A stretch of DNA of 20,059 nt from Candidatus Omnitrophota bacterium (lineage in GTDB: Bacteria > Omnitrophota > Omnitrophia > Omnitrophales > JACQLI01). A model generated the notes under the pieces. That model worked only from the letters and a program-made list of their open reading frames with translations. It ran no database searches and was not told the origin of the DNA. The translations under genes and the position numbers were made by a program. The DNA lies in the NCBI GenBank assembly GCA_016204125.1, contig JACQLI010000029.1, positions 1-20,059 of the forward strand, read 5' to 3'. The first letter of the stretch is position 1. Each line of letters starts with the position of its first letter. Below, in pieces: positions 1 through 8,317 of the stretch.

Positions 1-1
1 C

Positions 2-49
2 GTCAGGGAAATACTTAAGAATAAAAGGAGAAGTCGAATTGCAGTCTGA
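2..49 (+). CDS. murE: C-terminal tail of probable MurE (partial)
   Basis: An open frame enters from the left edge and ends at TGA 47-49. It encodes VREILKNKRRSRIAV. The tail matches the way MurE (UDP-MurNAc-dipeptide ligase, adding the third stem residue) usually ends, with a short Val-Arg-Glu-rich helix. murE is the standard neighbour before murF in dcw clusters. It overlaps the TTG start of murF by 11 bases, which suggests translational coupling. Only 15 residues are visible, so the assignment rests mainly on position; no catalytic motif is in the window. Confidence 0.5.
   Translation, partial: VREILKNKRRSRIAV
24..30 (+). promoter_or_regulatory. Ribosome binding site deciding the TTG start of murF
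   Basis: AAAGGAG lies 8 bases before TTG at 39-41. No in-frame ATG lies near the expected N-terminus, so this SD supports a TTG start inside the end of the upstream frame. Confidence 0.6.
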
Positions 50-1469
50 TTGGAGCTTTGAATCAGCGGCTCGATATCTCAAAGGGGAGGTCTTATTCCC
101 AGATCCTCACAAAAATTGGTCGGGCGCTTCCATTGATACCCGCACTCTCCGCTCAGGGGACGTTTTCTTCGCTCTTAAAGGCAAAGATCGGGACGGGCAC
201 GACTTTCTCTGGGATGCCTTCAGAAAGGGTGCAAACGGGGCTGTCATCCATAAGGAATTTTTTAAAGGCGTGCGCGAGAGACTTTATCGCGAACGGGCCC
301 TTTTCCACAACCTTATCCCCGTTACGGATACAGAAGAGGCGCTCGCTTTACTCTCAGCACATTACAAAAGCCACCTTTCCGCAATCGGTATAGCGGTGAC
401 AGGGAGCGTAGGGAAAACGAGCACCAAAGAATTCTTGCGTTTTTTGCTTTCTTCAAAGTATCCCATCTTGACTTCCTCTGGGAATTACAACAATCATTTG
501 GGTCTTCCTCTCACCCTTTTCCAGCTTAAGCCTGAACATCAATTTTGTGTTGCGGAATTAGGCGCGAACCATCGGGGAGAGATTAAAAAGCTGAGCGCTC
601 TATTAAAACCCAAAGTAGGAGTGATCACGGGTGTTTCACCAGCCCATCTTGAGGGTTTTGGGTCAATGGATGGTGTTTACGAAGCGAAATTAGAACTGGC
701 TGAGAGTCTTTTGAAGAATAAGGGAACGCTCATCCTCCCTGATCGGGACCCAGAGCTTATCCACCGAGCCAAAAAGAGAAAGCTTTCGATCCTCTATTTT
801 GGGAAGGAACGCCACTCCAATTTTAGACTCACGGAAGTGAAAGTAGAAGATAGCTGGGTTGAATTTGAAGTGAATGAGCGCTGGAACTTTCGTTTTCCTG
901 GGTACGCCGCCTTTCAGGCTGAGAATGCTTTGGCTGCGCTCACGGCCTGCTTTGCCTGCGGTATCTCTCTCGATGCCTTTCCTTCCATCTGGACGGATAT
1001 CGAATTTCCGAAAGGAAGGTTTGAGATTTATTCTCCCAAGGAAGGCGTTGTCTTTGTTAATGACTGTTACAACGCTAATCCCTATTCTGTTGAGAAGGCC
1101 CTTGAAGCCTTTGAGGACTTAGAAGGCGGGAGACGGAAGATTTTGGTGTTGGGCGATATGCTTGAGTTAGGGGCCGAATCCAAAAGTCTTCATCAAGCCA
1201 TTGGAAGAAGCATCGCAGGAAAAGGCTTTCAGGCTCTTTTTACCATCGGACACTGGATTCAGGAAACCAGTCTTGTCTGCGAAAGTGAGGGAAACCCGCC
1301 CGTTACCCTCCATTTTGAGAGCAAGAAAATGCTTACTGATTTCTTGGGGACGTTTTTAAAGCCAGGGGATCAGGTGCTCTTTAAGGCATCTCGGGCAATG
1401 AAGTTTGAAGAGGTCATGAGTGTTTTATCTCCTTCTCTACCCGCTAAAAGACCTGCACCCGTTCTTTAA
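39..1469 (+). CDS. murF: UDP-MurNAc-tripeptide--D-Ala-D-Ala ligase (MurF)
   Basis: MurF is a cytoplasmic ATP-dependent ligase that adds D-Ala-D-Ala to UDP-MurNAc-tripeptide, completing the pentapeptide precursor. The 476-residue length is normal for the family. The N-terminal substrate domain has SIDTRTLRSGDVFFALKG (about residues 31-48). The central ATPase domain has the P-loop TGSVGKTSTK (121-130). The C-terminal domain carries the MurF hallmarks NDCYNANPYS, VLGDMLELG and KASRAMKFEEV. The start is a TTG with a good SD 8 bases upstream. It overlaps murE by 11 bases and mraY by 50 bases. The D-Ala-D-Ala substrate would come from ddl further down the same cluster. Identification is firm; only the exact start is slightly uncertain. 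Confidence 0.97.
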   Translation: MQSDWSFESAARYLKGEVLFPDPHKNWSGASIDTRTLRSGDVFFALKGKDRDGHDFLWDAFRKGANGAVIHKEFFKGVRERLYRERALFHNLIPVTDTEEALALLSAHYKSHLSAIGIAVTGSVGKTSTKEFLRFLLSSKYPILTSSGNYNNHLGLPLTLFQLKPEHQFCVAELGANHRGEIKKLSALLKPKVGVITGVSPAHLEGFGSMDGVYEAKLELAESLLKNKGTLILPDRDPELIHRAKKRKLSILYFGKERHSNFRLTEVKVEDSWVEFEVNERWNFRFPGYAAFQAENALAALTACFACGISLDAFPSIWTDIEFPKGRFEIYSPKEGVVFVNDCYNANPYSVEKALEAFEDLEGGRRKILVLGDMLELGAESKSLHQAIGRSIAGKGFQALFTIGHWIQETSLVCESEGNPPVTLHFESKKMLTDFLGTFLKPGDQVLFKASRAMKFEEVMSVLSPSLPAKRPAPVL

Positions 1470-2508
1470 TATCTTCCGTTACATTACCTTCCGCACGGCA
1501 GGGGCGAGCGTTACTGCATTTTTAGTGTGTCTTATTTTCGGTCCCTGGGTTATTCGAATGCTCAAACAAATGCAGGCCTTGGCTCATACCGAGCGCGAAC
1601 ATGCGCAGGCGATCCACGCCTTTTACGCTCATAAAAAACAGGTGCCGACCATGGGGGGGCTGCTGATTGTCGCAAGTCTCATCCTATCCATCTTCCTTTG
1701 GGGGAATTGGACTGTTCACTATGTCTGGATTGTAGCGGGAATCACGATCTGGTTTGGTGTAGTAGGCTTCCTCGATGATTGGATCAAGCTGAAAAGCAAA
1801 AGCTCGCGCGGCCTTTCCTCGTTTACTAAATTTGCAGGCCAATTGGTCGCAGGGATTGCATTGGGGCTATACCTTTATATGGATCCCTCCTTCGACAAGA
1901 TGGTTCACTTCCCTTTCTTCAAAGACCTAATGATTTACATCGGCGCCCTCTTCATTCCTTTTGTTGTCCTTGTTCTCGTCGGTACTTCCAATGCTTTGAA
2001 TCTGACAGATGGATTGGATGGTCTTGCTATCGGTTGTCTTCTTTTTGTGGCCGGTGCTTTTGCAATGATTTCTTACGTAGTGGGTCGTGTTGATCATGCT
2101 GCCTACCTTCAAATTGCTTATGTTGCAGGAGCGGGTGAACTCGCCGTTTTTTGTGCGGCCTTGATGGGGGCGAGTGCGGGATTTCTTTGGTATAACGCTT
2201 ATCCTGCTGAAGTGATGATGGGGGATACAGGGTCTCTCTCGCTTGGAGGGGCGTTGGGCGCTATCGCCATTTTGACGAAAAAGGAGCTTGTTCTTGTCAT
2301 AGCAGGTGGCGTCTTTGTCTGGGAAGCCCTTTCTGTTATCCTCCAGGTAGTCAGTTTTAAATTCCGAAAGAAAAGGATTTTTCTCATGTCCCCTTTTCAC
2401 CATCATCTTCAGCTCAAAGGATGGCCTGAATCAAAGGTTACGATTCGGCTGTGGATCATCAGTTTCATTTTGGCCTTAGTGGGACTCAGCACGCTTAAAT
2501 TAAGATGA
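1420..2508 (+). CDS. mraY: Phospho-MurNAc-pentapeptide transferase (MraY)
   Basis: MraY is an integral membrane enzyme that transfers phospho-MurNAc-pentapeptide from UDP to undecaprenyl phosphate, giving lipid I. It is 362 residues with about ten hydrophobic helices. The N-terminus FNIFRYITFRTAG (about 16-28) is typical. Catalytic-site motifs visible are the Asp pair in GFLDDWIKL (D119, D120), NALNLTDGLDG, GDTGSLSLGGALG and the C-terminal FLMSPFHHHLQLKGW. The usual H-x-x-K-x-GTPTMGG segment reads as a variant, YAHKKQVPTMGG (69-80). The start is a GTG at 1420, inside murF, with a GAAGAGG-like SD 6 bases upstream. Its stop overlaps the murD start (ATGA, 2505-2508). Function is firm. Confidence 0.97.
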   Translation: MFYLLLYPLKDLHPFFNIFRYITFRTAGASVTAFLVCLIFGPWVIRMLKQMQALAHTEREHAQAIHAFYAHKKQVPTMGGLLIVASLILSIFLWGNWTVHYVWIVAGITIWFGVVGFLDDWIKLKSKSSRGLSSFTKFAGQLVAGIALGLYLYMDPSFDKMVHFPFFKDLMIYIGALFIPFVVLVLVGTSNALNLTDGLDGLAIGCLLFVAGAFAMISYVVGRVDHAAYLQIAYVAGAGELAVFCAALMGASAGFLWYNAYPAEVMMGDTGSLSLGGALGAIAILTKKELVLVIAGGVFVWEALSVILQVVSFKFRKKRIFLMSPFHHHLQLKGWPESKVTIRLWIISFILALVGLSTLKLR

Positions 2509-3755
2509 GAAATTTGAAGCAGAAAAAGAGAGTCACTGTCTTAGGGCTCGGCGAGACAGGACTTTTGAGCGCTCTTTTCCTTAAAAGAAAAGGGTATTCG
2601 GTATTTGTATCTGACGCCCAAGTTTCTGAAATCTTAAAGAAACGTTCCCTTCAGCTCAAAGAAGAAAAGATTCCCCATGAACTCGCTAAACATTCACTTG
2701 AGAAAATCGCGGAGTGTGACTGGGTCTTGATTTCACCAGGCATTCCCCCTTCTTCTGAGGTTTACCGCTTCCTTCAGGAAAAAAAGATTCCCATGGTGAG
2801 TGAGATAGAAACAGCCTCGTGGTTTTCGAAAGGAAGAGTGACCGCGGTAACAGGAACAAGTGGAAAGACCACAGCGGCCACGCTCCTCCAGCGGATCTAC
2901 GAAGCCAATGGTCTACTGAGCGTGGTTTGTGGGAATATCGGGAATCCCTGGATCGGGGAGGCGGATCGATTGGATAGAGACACTGAAATCGTTCTTGAAA
3001 TCAGCTCCTTCCAACTGGTCCACACTTATTCATTTGCTCCTCACATTGGAATTCTTTTGAATGTGGGGCTGAACCATCTGGACTGGCATGCCTCGATGCA
3101 GGAATATATCCAAGCCAAGCTCCGACTCTTTCAGAATCAATCGTCCCACGATTTCGCTCTGCTTCGTGAACAAGATCAGAAAAACCTTTTCCCTGACTTC
3201 CACTTCCCGTCTCGGGTTGTTTATTTTGGAGGAGAGGAGGGGAGAAATTCAAACGAACAGCTTCTCTTCGAGATTACAAAACTCAGAGGACTTGATCCAG
3301 AAAAAACATGGTCTGTTTTGACTGGCTTTTCTGGTCTGGAACACCGCCTTGAAAGGGTTCGTGCAATCAACGGGATTCAATTCATTAACGATTCCAAATG
3401 CACGACGATTGAAGCGTTGATTTGGGCGCTTGACCAGTCTCCCGATGGCCATGTGATTCTTCTTGCAGGAGGTCATGACAAGGGCGCTGATTTTCGTCTA
3501 GTCAGGGAGAGGCTTGCCAAGAAGGTGAAGCGCGCTATCGTCTTTGGAGAGGCTCAAGATCTCCTTTGGGAAAGTTGGAATGGGGCCGCTCCTTTAACGA
3601 AAGTTCAGGGACTTTCAGAAGCCTTCCAAGAGGCACTCAAGATTGCGAAGCCAGGAAATATTATCCTCCTTTCACCTGCCTGCGCCAGCTTTGATCAATT
3701 CCCTAATTACAAAGAAAGAGGAAGGCTCTTCAAAGAATTGGTAGCGGCTTTGTAA
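2505..3755 (+). CDS. murD: UDP-MurNAc-L-Ala--D-Glu ligase (MurD)
   Basis: MurD is a cytoplasmic ATP-dependent Mur ligase adding D-glutamate to UDP-MurNAc-L-Ala. The 416-residue length is slightly short but normal. It starts with a Rossmann-like segment VTVLGLGETGL (10-20), then has P-loop GTSGKTT (117-123), the substrate motif EISSFQL, NHLDWH in the central domain, NDSKCTT at the central/C-terminal domain border, LLAGGHDKGADF, and the C-terminal LLSPACASFDQFPNYKERG. Asn-Asp-Ser-Lys is followed by Cys-Thr where Ala-Thr is more common. It overlaps mraY by four bases and lies 6 bases before ftsW, so coupled translation is likely. Confidence 0.97.
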   Translation: MRNLKQKKRVTVLGLGETGLLSALFLKRKGYSVFVSDAQVSEILKKRSLQLKEEKIPHELAKHSLEKIAECDWVLISPGIPPSSEVYRFLQEKKIPMVSEIETASWFSKGRVTAVTGTSGKTTAATLLQRIYEANGLLSVVCGNIGNPWIGEADRLDRDTEIVLEISSFQLVHTYSFAPHIGILLNVGLNHLDWHASMQEYIQAKLRLFQNQSSHDFALLREQDQKNLFPDFHFPSRVVYFGGEEGRNSNEQLLFEITKLRGLDPEKTWSVLTGFSGLEHRLERVRAINGIQFINDSKCTTIEALIWALDQSPDGHVILLAGGHDKGADFRLVRERLAKKVKRAIVFGEAQDLLWESWNGAAPLTKVQGLSEAFQEALKIAKPGNIILLSPACASFDQFPNYKERGRLFKELVAAL

Positions 3756-3761
3756 TCCCTC

Positions 3762-4877
3762 ATGTCAAAAGAAGGAAAGATTCTCTTCGTCACGGTTTAC
3801 CTCCTTGTGAGCTTTGGAATTGTGATGACCTATAGCGCCAGCGCTATCTACGCTGAACAGGTTTTCAAAAGTCCTACCTACTTTTTGATCAGGCAGATCA
3901 TCTACGCAGTGATTGGAACGGTCTTTCTTTTTCTAGTTGCTGGCCGCGATCCTTATCTTTGGAAGGAACATTCCCGCGAAATTCTTATCTTCTCGATTCT
4001 TCTTCTTACCCTTGTCTTCGTTCCACTGTTAGGTCATGAAGCAGGGGGAGCAAGGCGTTGGGTGCGGCTCGGCCCTTTTAATTTTCAGCCCTCCGAGATT
4101 TCAAAACTGGCAATCTGTCTCTATCTATCCGATTACTTGTCTCGGCGTATCAAAGGGGTTCAGCGGGGCGAACTCAGTGTTCTGTTGCCCCCGCTTCTTA
4201 TTTTGGGACTGACATGTGGTCTTATTCTGCTCCAGCCCGATTTGGGTTCCTCTGTTTTCATCTTTATAGTTTCTGCGATTCTCCTTTTTCTAGCAGGGAT
4301 TCCTTTAAGGTATGTTCTCTTTTCGAGCCTGATTTTCGTGCCCGCTTTTTACTTTTTGGTGGTTCGGATTCCTTACCGCTTGAGTCGAGTAACCGCTTAT
4401 TTGAATCCCTGGAGCGACCCCCAGGGAAGCGGGTTTCAGATTATCCAATCACTCCTTGCGTTTGGACTCGGCGGAATAAAAGGTGTGGGATTGGGGGAGA
4501 GCACCCAGAAGCTTTTTTATCTTCCTCAGAGCTACAACGACTTTATCTTTTCGATCATTGCAGAAGAATTGGGAATTCTGGGCACTTTTTCCGTTATCCT
4601 GCTTTATTTTGTTATTCTTCTTGCAGGCCTTAAGATCGCTAGCCGTGCGCGCGGGAGCTTCGAGAAGTTATTTGTTATTTCATTAGTCCTCTTGATTGTG
4701 CTTCAGGCAATCATTAATATGTTTGTAGCCACAGGGCTTATTCCCACAAAGGGATTGCCTCTTCCTTTTGTAAGCTACGGGGGGAGTTCTCTTGTCTTCA
4801 ATCTCTTGGGAGTAGGTCTTCTTCTGGCCATGGATCGGGCTGTTCAAAGGGGGAGAGGCACAATCGGAAGTGCGTAA
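3762..4877 (+). CDS. ftsW: SEDS-family septal peptidoglycan glycosyltransferase (FtsW)
   Basis: FtsW is a polytopic inner-membrane SEDS protein that polymerises lipid II at the septum with a partner class B penicillin-binding protein (not in this window). It has 371 residues and about ten hydrophobic helices. Diagnostic motifs are MTYSASAIYA in the first helix region, GGARRWVRLGPFNFQPSEISKLA split across the loop, LLQPDLGSS with the conserved Asp, and the family signature GLIPTKGLPLPFVSYGGSS near the C-terminus. FtsW and RodA are related; the location in a dcw cluster between murD and murG points to FtsW. It overlaps murG by one base (TAATG). Confidence 0.96.
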   Translation: MSKEGKILFVTVYLLVSFGIVMTYSASAIYAEQVFKSPTYFLIRQIIYAVIGTVFLFLVAGRDPYLWKEHSREILIFSILLLTLVFVPLLGHEAGGARRWVRLGPFNFQPSEISKLAICLYLSDYLSRRIKGVQRGELSVLLPPLLILGLTCGLILLQPDLGSSVFIFIVSAILLFLAGIPLRYVLFSSLIFVPAFYFLVVRIPYRLSRVTAYLNPWSDPQGSGFQIIQSLLAFGLGGIKGVGLGESTQKLFYLPQSYNDFIFSIIAEELGILGTFSVILLYFVILLAGLKIASRARGSFEKLFVISLVLLIVLQAIINMFVATGLIPTKGLPLPFVSYGGSSLVFNLLGVGLLLAMDRAVQRGRGTIGSA

Positions 4878-6010
4878 TGAGAATCGTCATCTTTACTGGA
4901 CCCACAGGAGGTCATTTCTATCCTGCCGTCGCGTTTAGCGAAGCTTTCAAAAAACGCCACCCTGAAGCGCAAATTCTTTTTGTGACAGGTGAAAAGGGAC
5001 GTTTCCTCGTTGAAAGACTGAAGATAAAAACGGACGCCGCGTTTGATTTTCTTCCCGACTCTCCCTTTCCTTCCCCAGCGAGGCTCAGTTTTATCATTCG
5101 TATTTTTCCCTTTTTGTGGAAACTCATTTCGGCCTACTTAAAAAGTGAAAAGATCCTTACTGCTTTTAGGCCCGATCTCTCTGTCGGCTTCGGAAGCTAT
5201 GCCTCGTTTGCAGGAATTCTTGCAAGTTACAGGAAAAGGATTCCAACCTTGGTTCACGAGCAGAATCGGAGAATGGGTCTGGCAAATGCTTGGCTAGCAA
5301 GACTCGCCAGCCAAATGGCGGTGAGCTTTGACGAAACAGTAGGTCTTCCGTCATCGCCGAGTGTTATCTCGACGGGGCTTCCCATCCGATCATCGCTCGT
5401 AGAAAGTGCCCTCCAAAAAGTAGGGGGGAGGAGCCACCTTTTATCTCCCGACAAGGTCCGTATCCTTATTGTGGGGGGATCGCAGGGGGCCCGTTCACTC
5501 AATCGTATTTGGATAGAGGCGCTCGAGTCTTTTTCAGATGAAGAAAAGAGGAAAATTGCCGTAATACATTTAACAGGAGAAAGGGACTCTGAAACGGTCA
5601 AAACCATGTATTTTGCAAAAGGAATCGAAGCGCTGACGTTTCCCTTCCATGAACAGATGGAGGAGCTTTATCCAGAGGCCGATCTCGCGATCACAAGGGC
5701 TGGCGCAGGAACTCTTTTTGAACTTGCCCTTTTCGCCCTGCCTGCCATTGTTATTCCTTATCCTCACGCCAAGGGTCATCAGGAGCTCAACGCTGGTTTT
5801 TTTGAAAAAGAAGGCGGGATTCGTCTCCTCCGTGAGAATGGCCTCACAGCGCGGGAACTTGGCAGGAATGTATTGGAACTCGTCCACTCATCTCCCTTAA
5901 GAGACCGTCTTTCTCAAAATCTAAAACGTCTTTCCAAACCCGATGCCAGTGACAGATTCGCCGATGCAGCAGAGAGGCTTCTTTCAAAGAGGGAGGCGTG
6001 TCTTGTATGA
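4877..6010 (+). CDS. murG: Lipid II synthase, UDP-GlcNAc transferase (MurG)
   Basis: MurG is a peripheral inner-membrane GT28 glycosyltransferase that adds GlcNAc to lipid I to make lipid II. It has 377 residues. The N-terminal glycine loop is TGPTGGHFYPA (8-18), a slight variant of GGTGGHxxPA. HEQNRRMGLANAWLAR corresponds to the acceptor-side HEQN motif. The C-terminal donor domain has ILIVGGSQGARSLN, FHEQMEELYPEADLAITRAG around the UDP-GlcNAc site, and PYPHAKGHQELNA. The ATG overlaps the ftsW stop by one base. The 3' end overlaps the murC ATG by four bases. Confidence 0.96.
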   Translation: MRIVIFTGPTGGHFYPAVAFSEAFKKRHPEAQILFVTGEKGRFLVERLKIKTDAAFDFLPDSPFPSPARLSFIIRIFPFLWKLISAYLKSEKILTAFRPDLSVGFGSYASFAGILASYRKRIPTLVHEQNRRMGLANAWLARLASQMAVSFDETVGLPSSPSVISTGLPIRSSLVESALQKVGGRSHLLSPDKVRILIVGGSQGARSLNRIWIEALESFSDEEKRKIAVIHLTGERDSETVKTMYFAKGIEALTFPFHEQMEELYPEADLAITRAGAGTLFELALFALPAIVIPYPHAKGHQELNAGFFEKEGGIRLLRENGLTARELGRNVLELVHSSPLRDRLSQNLKRLSKPDASDRFADAAERLLSKREACLV

Positions 6011-7422
6011 AACCGATACGGGAATCTCTCCTGGATTCGTCGCGAAGAATCTATTTTCTGGGGATAGGGGGAGTGGGGATGAGCGGGATTGCCAAGGTTC
6101 TTCATCGCCGCGGATTCGATGTGGCAGGTTCGGATAAGGTGGACAGCCGTGCCGTGAGAGAATTGAGAGCACTTGGAATTCCTGTCCAAGCGGGGCAAGA
6201 AAAAATATTCCTTACCGAGAGAGACCTCGTTGTCTACTCATCAGCCATCCGTTTTAATCATCCAGAAATGATTTGGGCAAGAGAGAAAAATCTTCCTATC
6301 ATTCACAGGGCGCAAGCTCTGGCCTCACTTTTCAATCAAGCCGAGACCTCTATCGGAATTACGGGGACTCATGGAAAGACGACCACTTCAGGAATGATTT
6401 CTTTCGTTCTATCCGAAACAAGAAGGCATCCTACCTGCCTTGTGGGCGGAGATATCGTGAATTTGGGCAGCAATGCCATTTATGGAGGTGATGAGTTCTT
6501 TGTGGCAGAAGTTGATGAAAGCGACGGCTCCCAGGAATATTACGCGCCCCATTATGTGGTCCTGACCAACTTGGAAGAAGACCACATGGATCATTATAAA
6601 GATATCGAAAACCTCAAGAAGAGTATGGGCCGATTCCTTTCGAATTTGAAAAATCCAGGACTGATTGTTTATTCAGCAGAGGACCCTGTTCTTCGACAAC
6701 TGGTTCCCGTGTCTGGAAAACCGTGTATAAGTTACGGCTTAAAGCCTGGGGCAGATGTTTATGCCGATCGAATTCGTCTGGAGGGATTCCATTCCGAGTT
6801 TGAAGTCTATCACTACGGGTTTTATACAGGGAAAGTCGTTCTCTCTGTTCCTGGGATTCATAATGTCCAAAACGCACTGGGCGCGATTGCCGTACTCCTT
6901 GAAATCGGACTGGATCTTGATGAAATCACAGAAGCCCTTTTCCGATTTCGCGGTGCCAGGAGACGCCTCGAAGTCAAGTTTGATTCCGAAAGAGTGGTCG
7001 TGATTGATGACTATGCTCATCATCCAGCCGAGGTTGCTGCTTCGATCCGTGCGCTTACAAAACTTGGTAAGCACCTGACCGTGATCTTTCAGCCTCATAG
7101 GTTCTCACGGACACAGTACCTCGGTCGTCAATTTGGGGAAGCGTTTCGAGAGGCCAACGAACTTATCCTTACAGAAATTTATGGAGCAGGGGAAGAAAAT
7201 CCTGATAATATAACCAGTGAGTTGATTTACAATTCTGTGCGTGAAGCCAAGCACCCTTCGGTAAAGATGATCTCGAAGGATGCGGTCATTGATTACCTTC
7301 TTTCCCGAGGCTCGCGAGAGGGAGTCATTGCTTTCCTGGGGGCTGGCGACATTGGAGAGGTGGCTGATGAGTTTGCCCGTCGGGTCAAAAGTACCTGGTC
7401 TCAAGATCCCGCTTCGGTTTGA
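6007..7422 (+). CDS. murC: UDP-N-acetylmuramate--L-alanine ligase (MurC)
   Basis: MurC catalyses the first Mur ligase step, joining L-Ala to UDP-MurNAc with ATP in the cytoplasm. From the chosen ATG it is 471 residues. The N-terminal UDP-binding loop is LGIGGVGMSGIA (about 18-29), the P-loop GTHGKTTT (120-127), then EVDESDGS, LTNLEEDHMDHY, IDDYAHHPAEV, FQPHRFSRT and the C-terminal FLGAGDIGE. I chose ATG 6007 over GTG 5998 because SD GGAGG (5992-5996) is one base from the GTG but ten from the ATG; the ATG also forms a standard ATGA overlap with murG. It overlaps murB by 56 bases. Confidence 0.97.
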   Translation: MKPIRESLLDSSRRIYFLGIGGVGMSGIAKVLHRRGFDVAGSDKVDSRAVRELRALGIPVQAGQEKIFLTERDLVVYSSAIRFNHPEMIWAREKNLPIIHRAQALASLFNQAETSIGITGTHGKTTTSGMISFVLSETRRHPTCLVGGDIVNLGSNAIYGGDEFFVAEVDESDGSQEYYAPHYVVLTNLEEDHMDHYKDIENLKKSMGRFLSNLKNPGLIVYSAEDPVLRQLVPVSGKPCISYGLKPGADVYADRIRLEGFHSEFEVYHYGFYTGKVVLSVPGIHNVQNALGAIAVLLEIGLDLDEITEALFRFRGARRRLEVKFDSERVVVIDDYAHHPAEVAASIRALTKLGKHLTVIFQPHRFSRTQYLGRQFGEAFREANELILTEIYGAGEENPDNITSELIYNSVREAKHPSVKMISKDAVIDYLLSRGSREGVIAFLGAGDIGEVADEFARRVKSTWSQDPASV

Positions 7423-8308
7423 CGTTCCACTTTCACGCTATTCCACGATTCAAATCGGTGGCAATGCCAAGTTTTTTTCAGAGCCAAAGTCCATTGAAGA
7501 ACTTCAGGGACTCCTTGAATTTGCCCGCGAGAGTGATCTGCCTATCCTGGGGATCGGTAAGGGATCCAATATTCTCTTTCCAGATGATGGATTCCCTGGC
7601 CTTGTTATCACCTTCATCCATTTTGAACCCAATAAAATCGTTATCGATCAGGATCGTGAAACGGTCACAGCCTCAAGCGGGGTGAGTCTCTACCGTTTAG
7701 CTCTCGCTAGTCGCGATGCAGGACTTGGCGGCGCTGAATTTTTGAGTCATATTCCAGGGACAGTGGGCGGCGCACTGGTGATGAACGCAGGATTCAGCCG
7801 TTTTCCAGGGAAGAAAATGGAGATCGGAGAGCTTGTGGAAGAAGTTACGGTCTTAACGCCAGAGGGTGAGATTAAGAATCTAAGTCAGGGCGAGCTTGAA
7901 TGGGATTACCGCAAGACCAATTTGGATGGATTGATTGTTTTAGCAGGAAGACTCAAGCTGCATCGAGCACCTACTGAAGCAGTGACAAAGGAGATACAGG
8001 AGAGTTTCAGTTATCGCAACCGTGTTCAGGATCTTCGCTACCCAAGTGCGGGGTCTGTCTTTAAGAATCCTGCAGGCGCACAAGGATCAAGTGGCCAACT
8101 TATCGAGAAAGTGGGTCTTAAGGGAAAAAAGATTGGCGGCGCCATGATTTCAGACAAGCACGCAAACTTCATTGTGAACACAGGGGGAGCCAGGGCTAGC
8201 GACGTACTCGATTTAATTTCACTTGTTCAAGAAAAGGTTTTGGAGGCTTTCGGGGTTCATCTAGAGCCAGAAATAAGAATCATTCAGAATATCAGCATTC
8301 CTAAATAA
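7367..8308 (+). CDS. murB: UDP-N-acetylenolpyruvoylglucosamine reductase (MurB)
   Basis: MurB is an FAD-dependent cytoplasmic reductase turning UDP-GlcNAc-enolpyruvate into UDP-MurNAc, upstream of MurC. From ATG 7367 it is 313 residues. FAD-binding features are YSTIQIGGNAKFF, ILGIGKGSNILFPDDG and LSHIPGTVGGALVMNAG. The C-terminal substrate domain has YRNRVQDLRYPSAGSVFKNP, where Ser in AGSVFKNP is the expected proton donor, followed by KKIGGAMISDKHANFIVN. The pattern fits type II MurB. The frame stays open to 7280, but ATG 7367 has SD GGAGAGG (7354-7360) six bases upstream and gives the normal N-terminus. The gene begins 56 bases inside murC. Confidence 0.96.
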   Translation: MSLPVGSKVPGLKIPLRFDVPLSRYSTIQIGGNAKFFSEPKSIEELQGLLEFARESDLPILGIGKGSNILFPDDGFPGLVITFIHFEPNKIVIDQDRETVTASSGVSLYRLALASRDAGLGGAEFLSHIPGTVGGALVMNAGFSRFPGKKMEIGELVEEVTVLTPEGEIKNLSQGELEWDYRKTNLDGLIVLAGRLKLHRAPTEAVTKEIQESFSYRNRVQDLRYPSAGSVFKNPAGAQGSSGQLIEKVGLKGKKIGGAMISDKHANFIVNTGGARASDVLDLISLVQEKVLEAFGVHLEPEIRIIQNISIPK

Positions 8309-8317
8309 GCGTTACCC

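Noticed and set aside
1927..2406. 159-residue antisense frame within mraY
   Set aside because: It mirrors conserved mraY codons, has no SD and shows no domain; a shadow frame.
5998..6006. GTG start for murC
   Set aside because: The SD GGAGG is only one base away from this GTG, whereas ATG 6007 has workable spacing and the common ATGA overlap with murG.
7280..7366. Upstream extension of MurB
   Set aside because: These codons lie within murC, encode no MurB-like sequence, and ATG 7367 has a well-spaced SD and the expected N-terminus.
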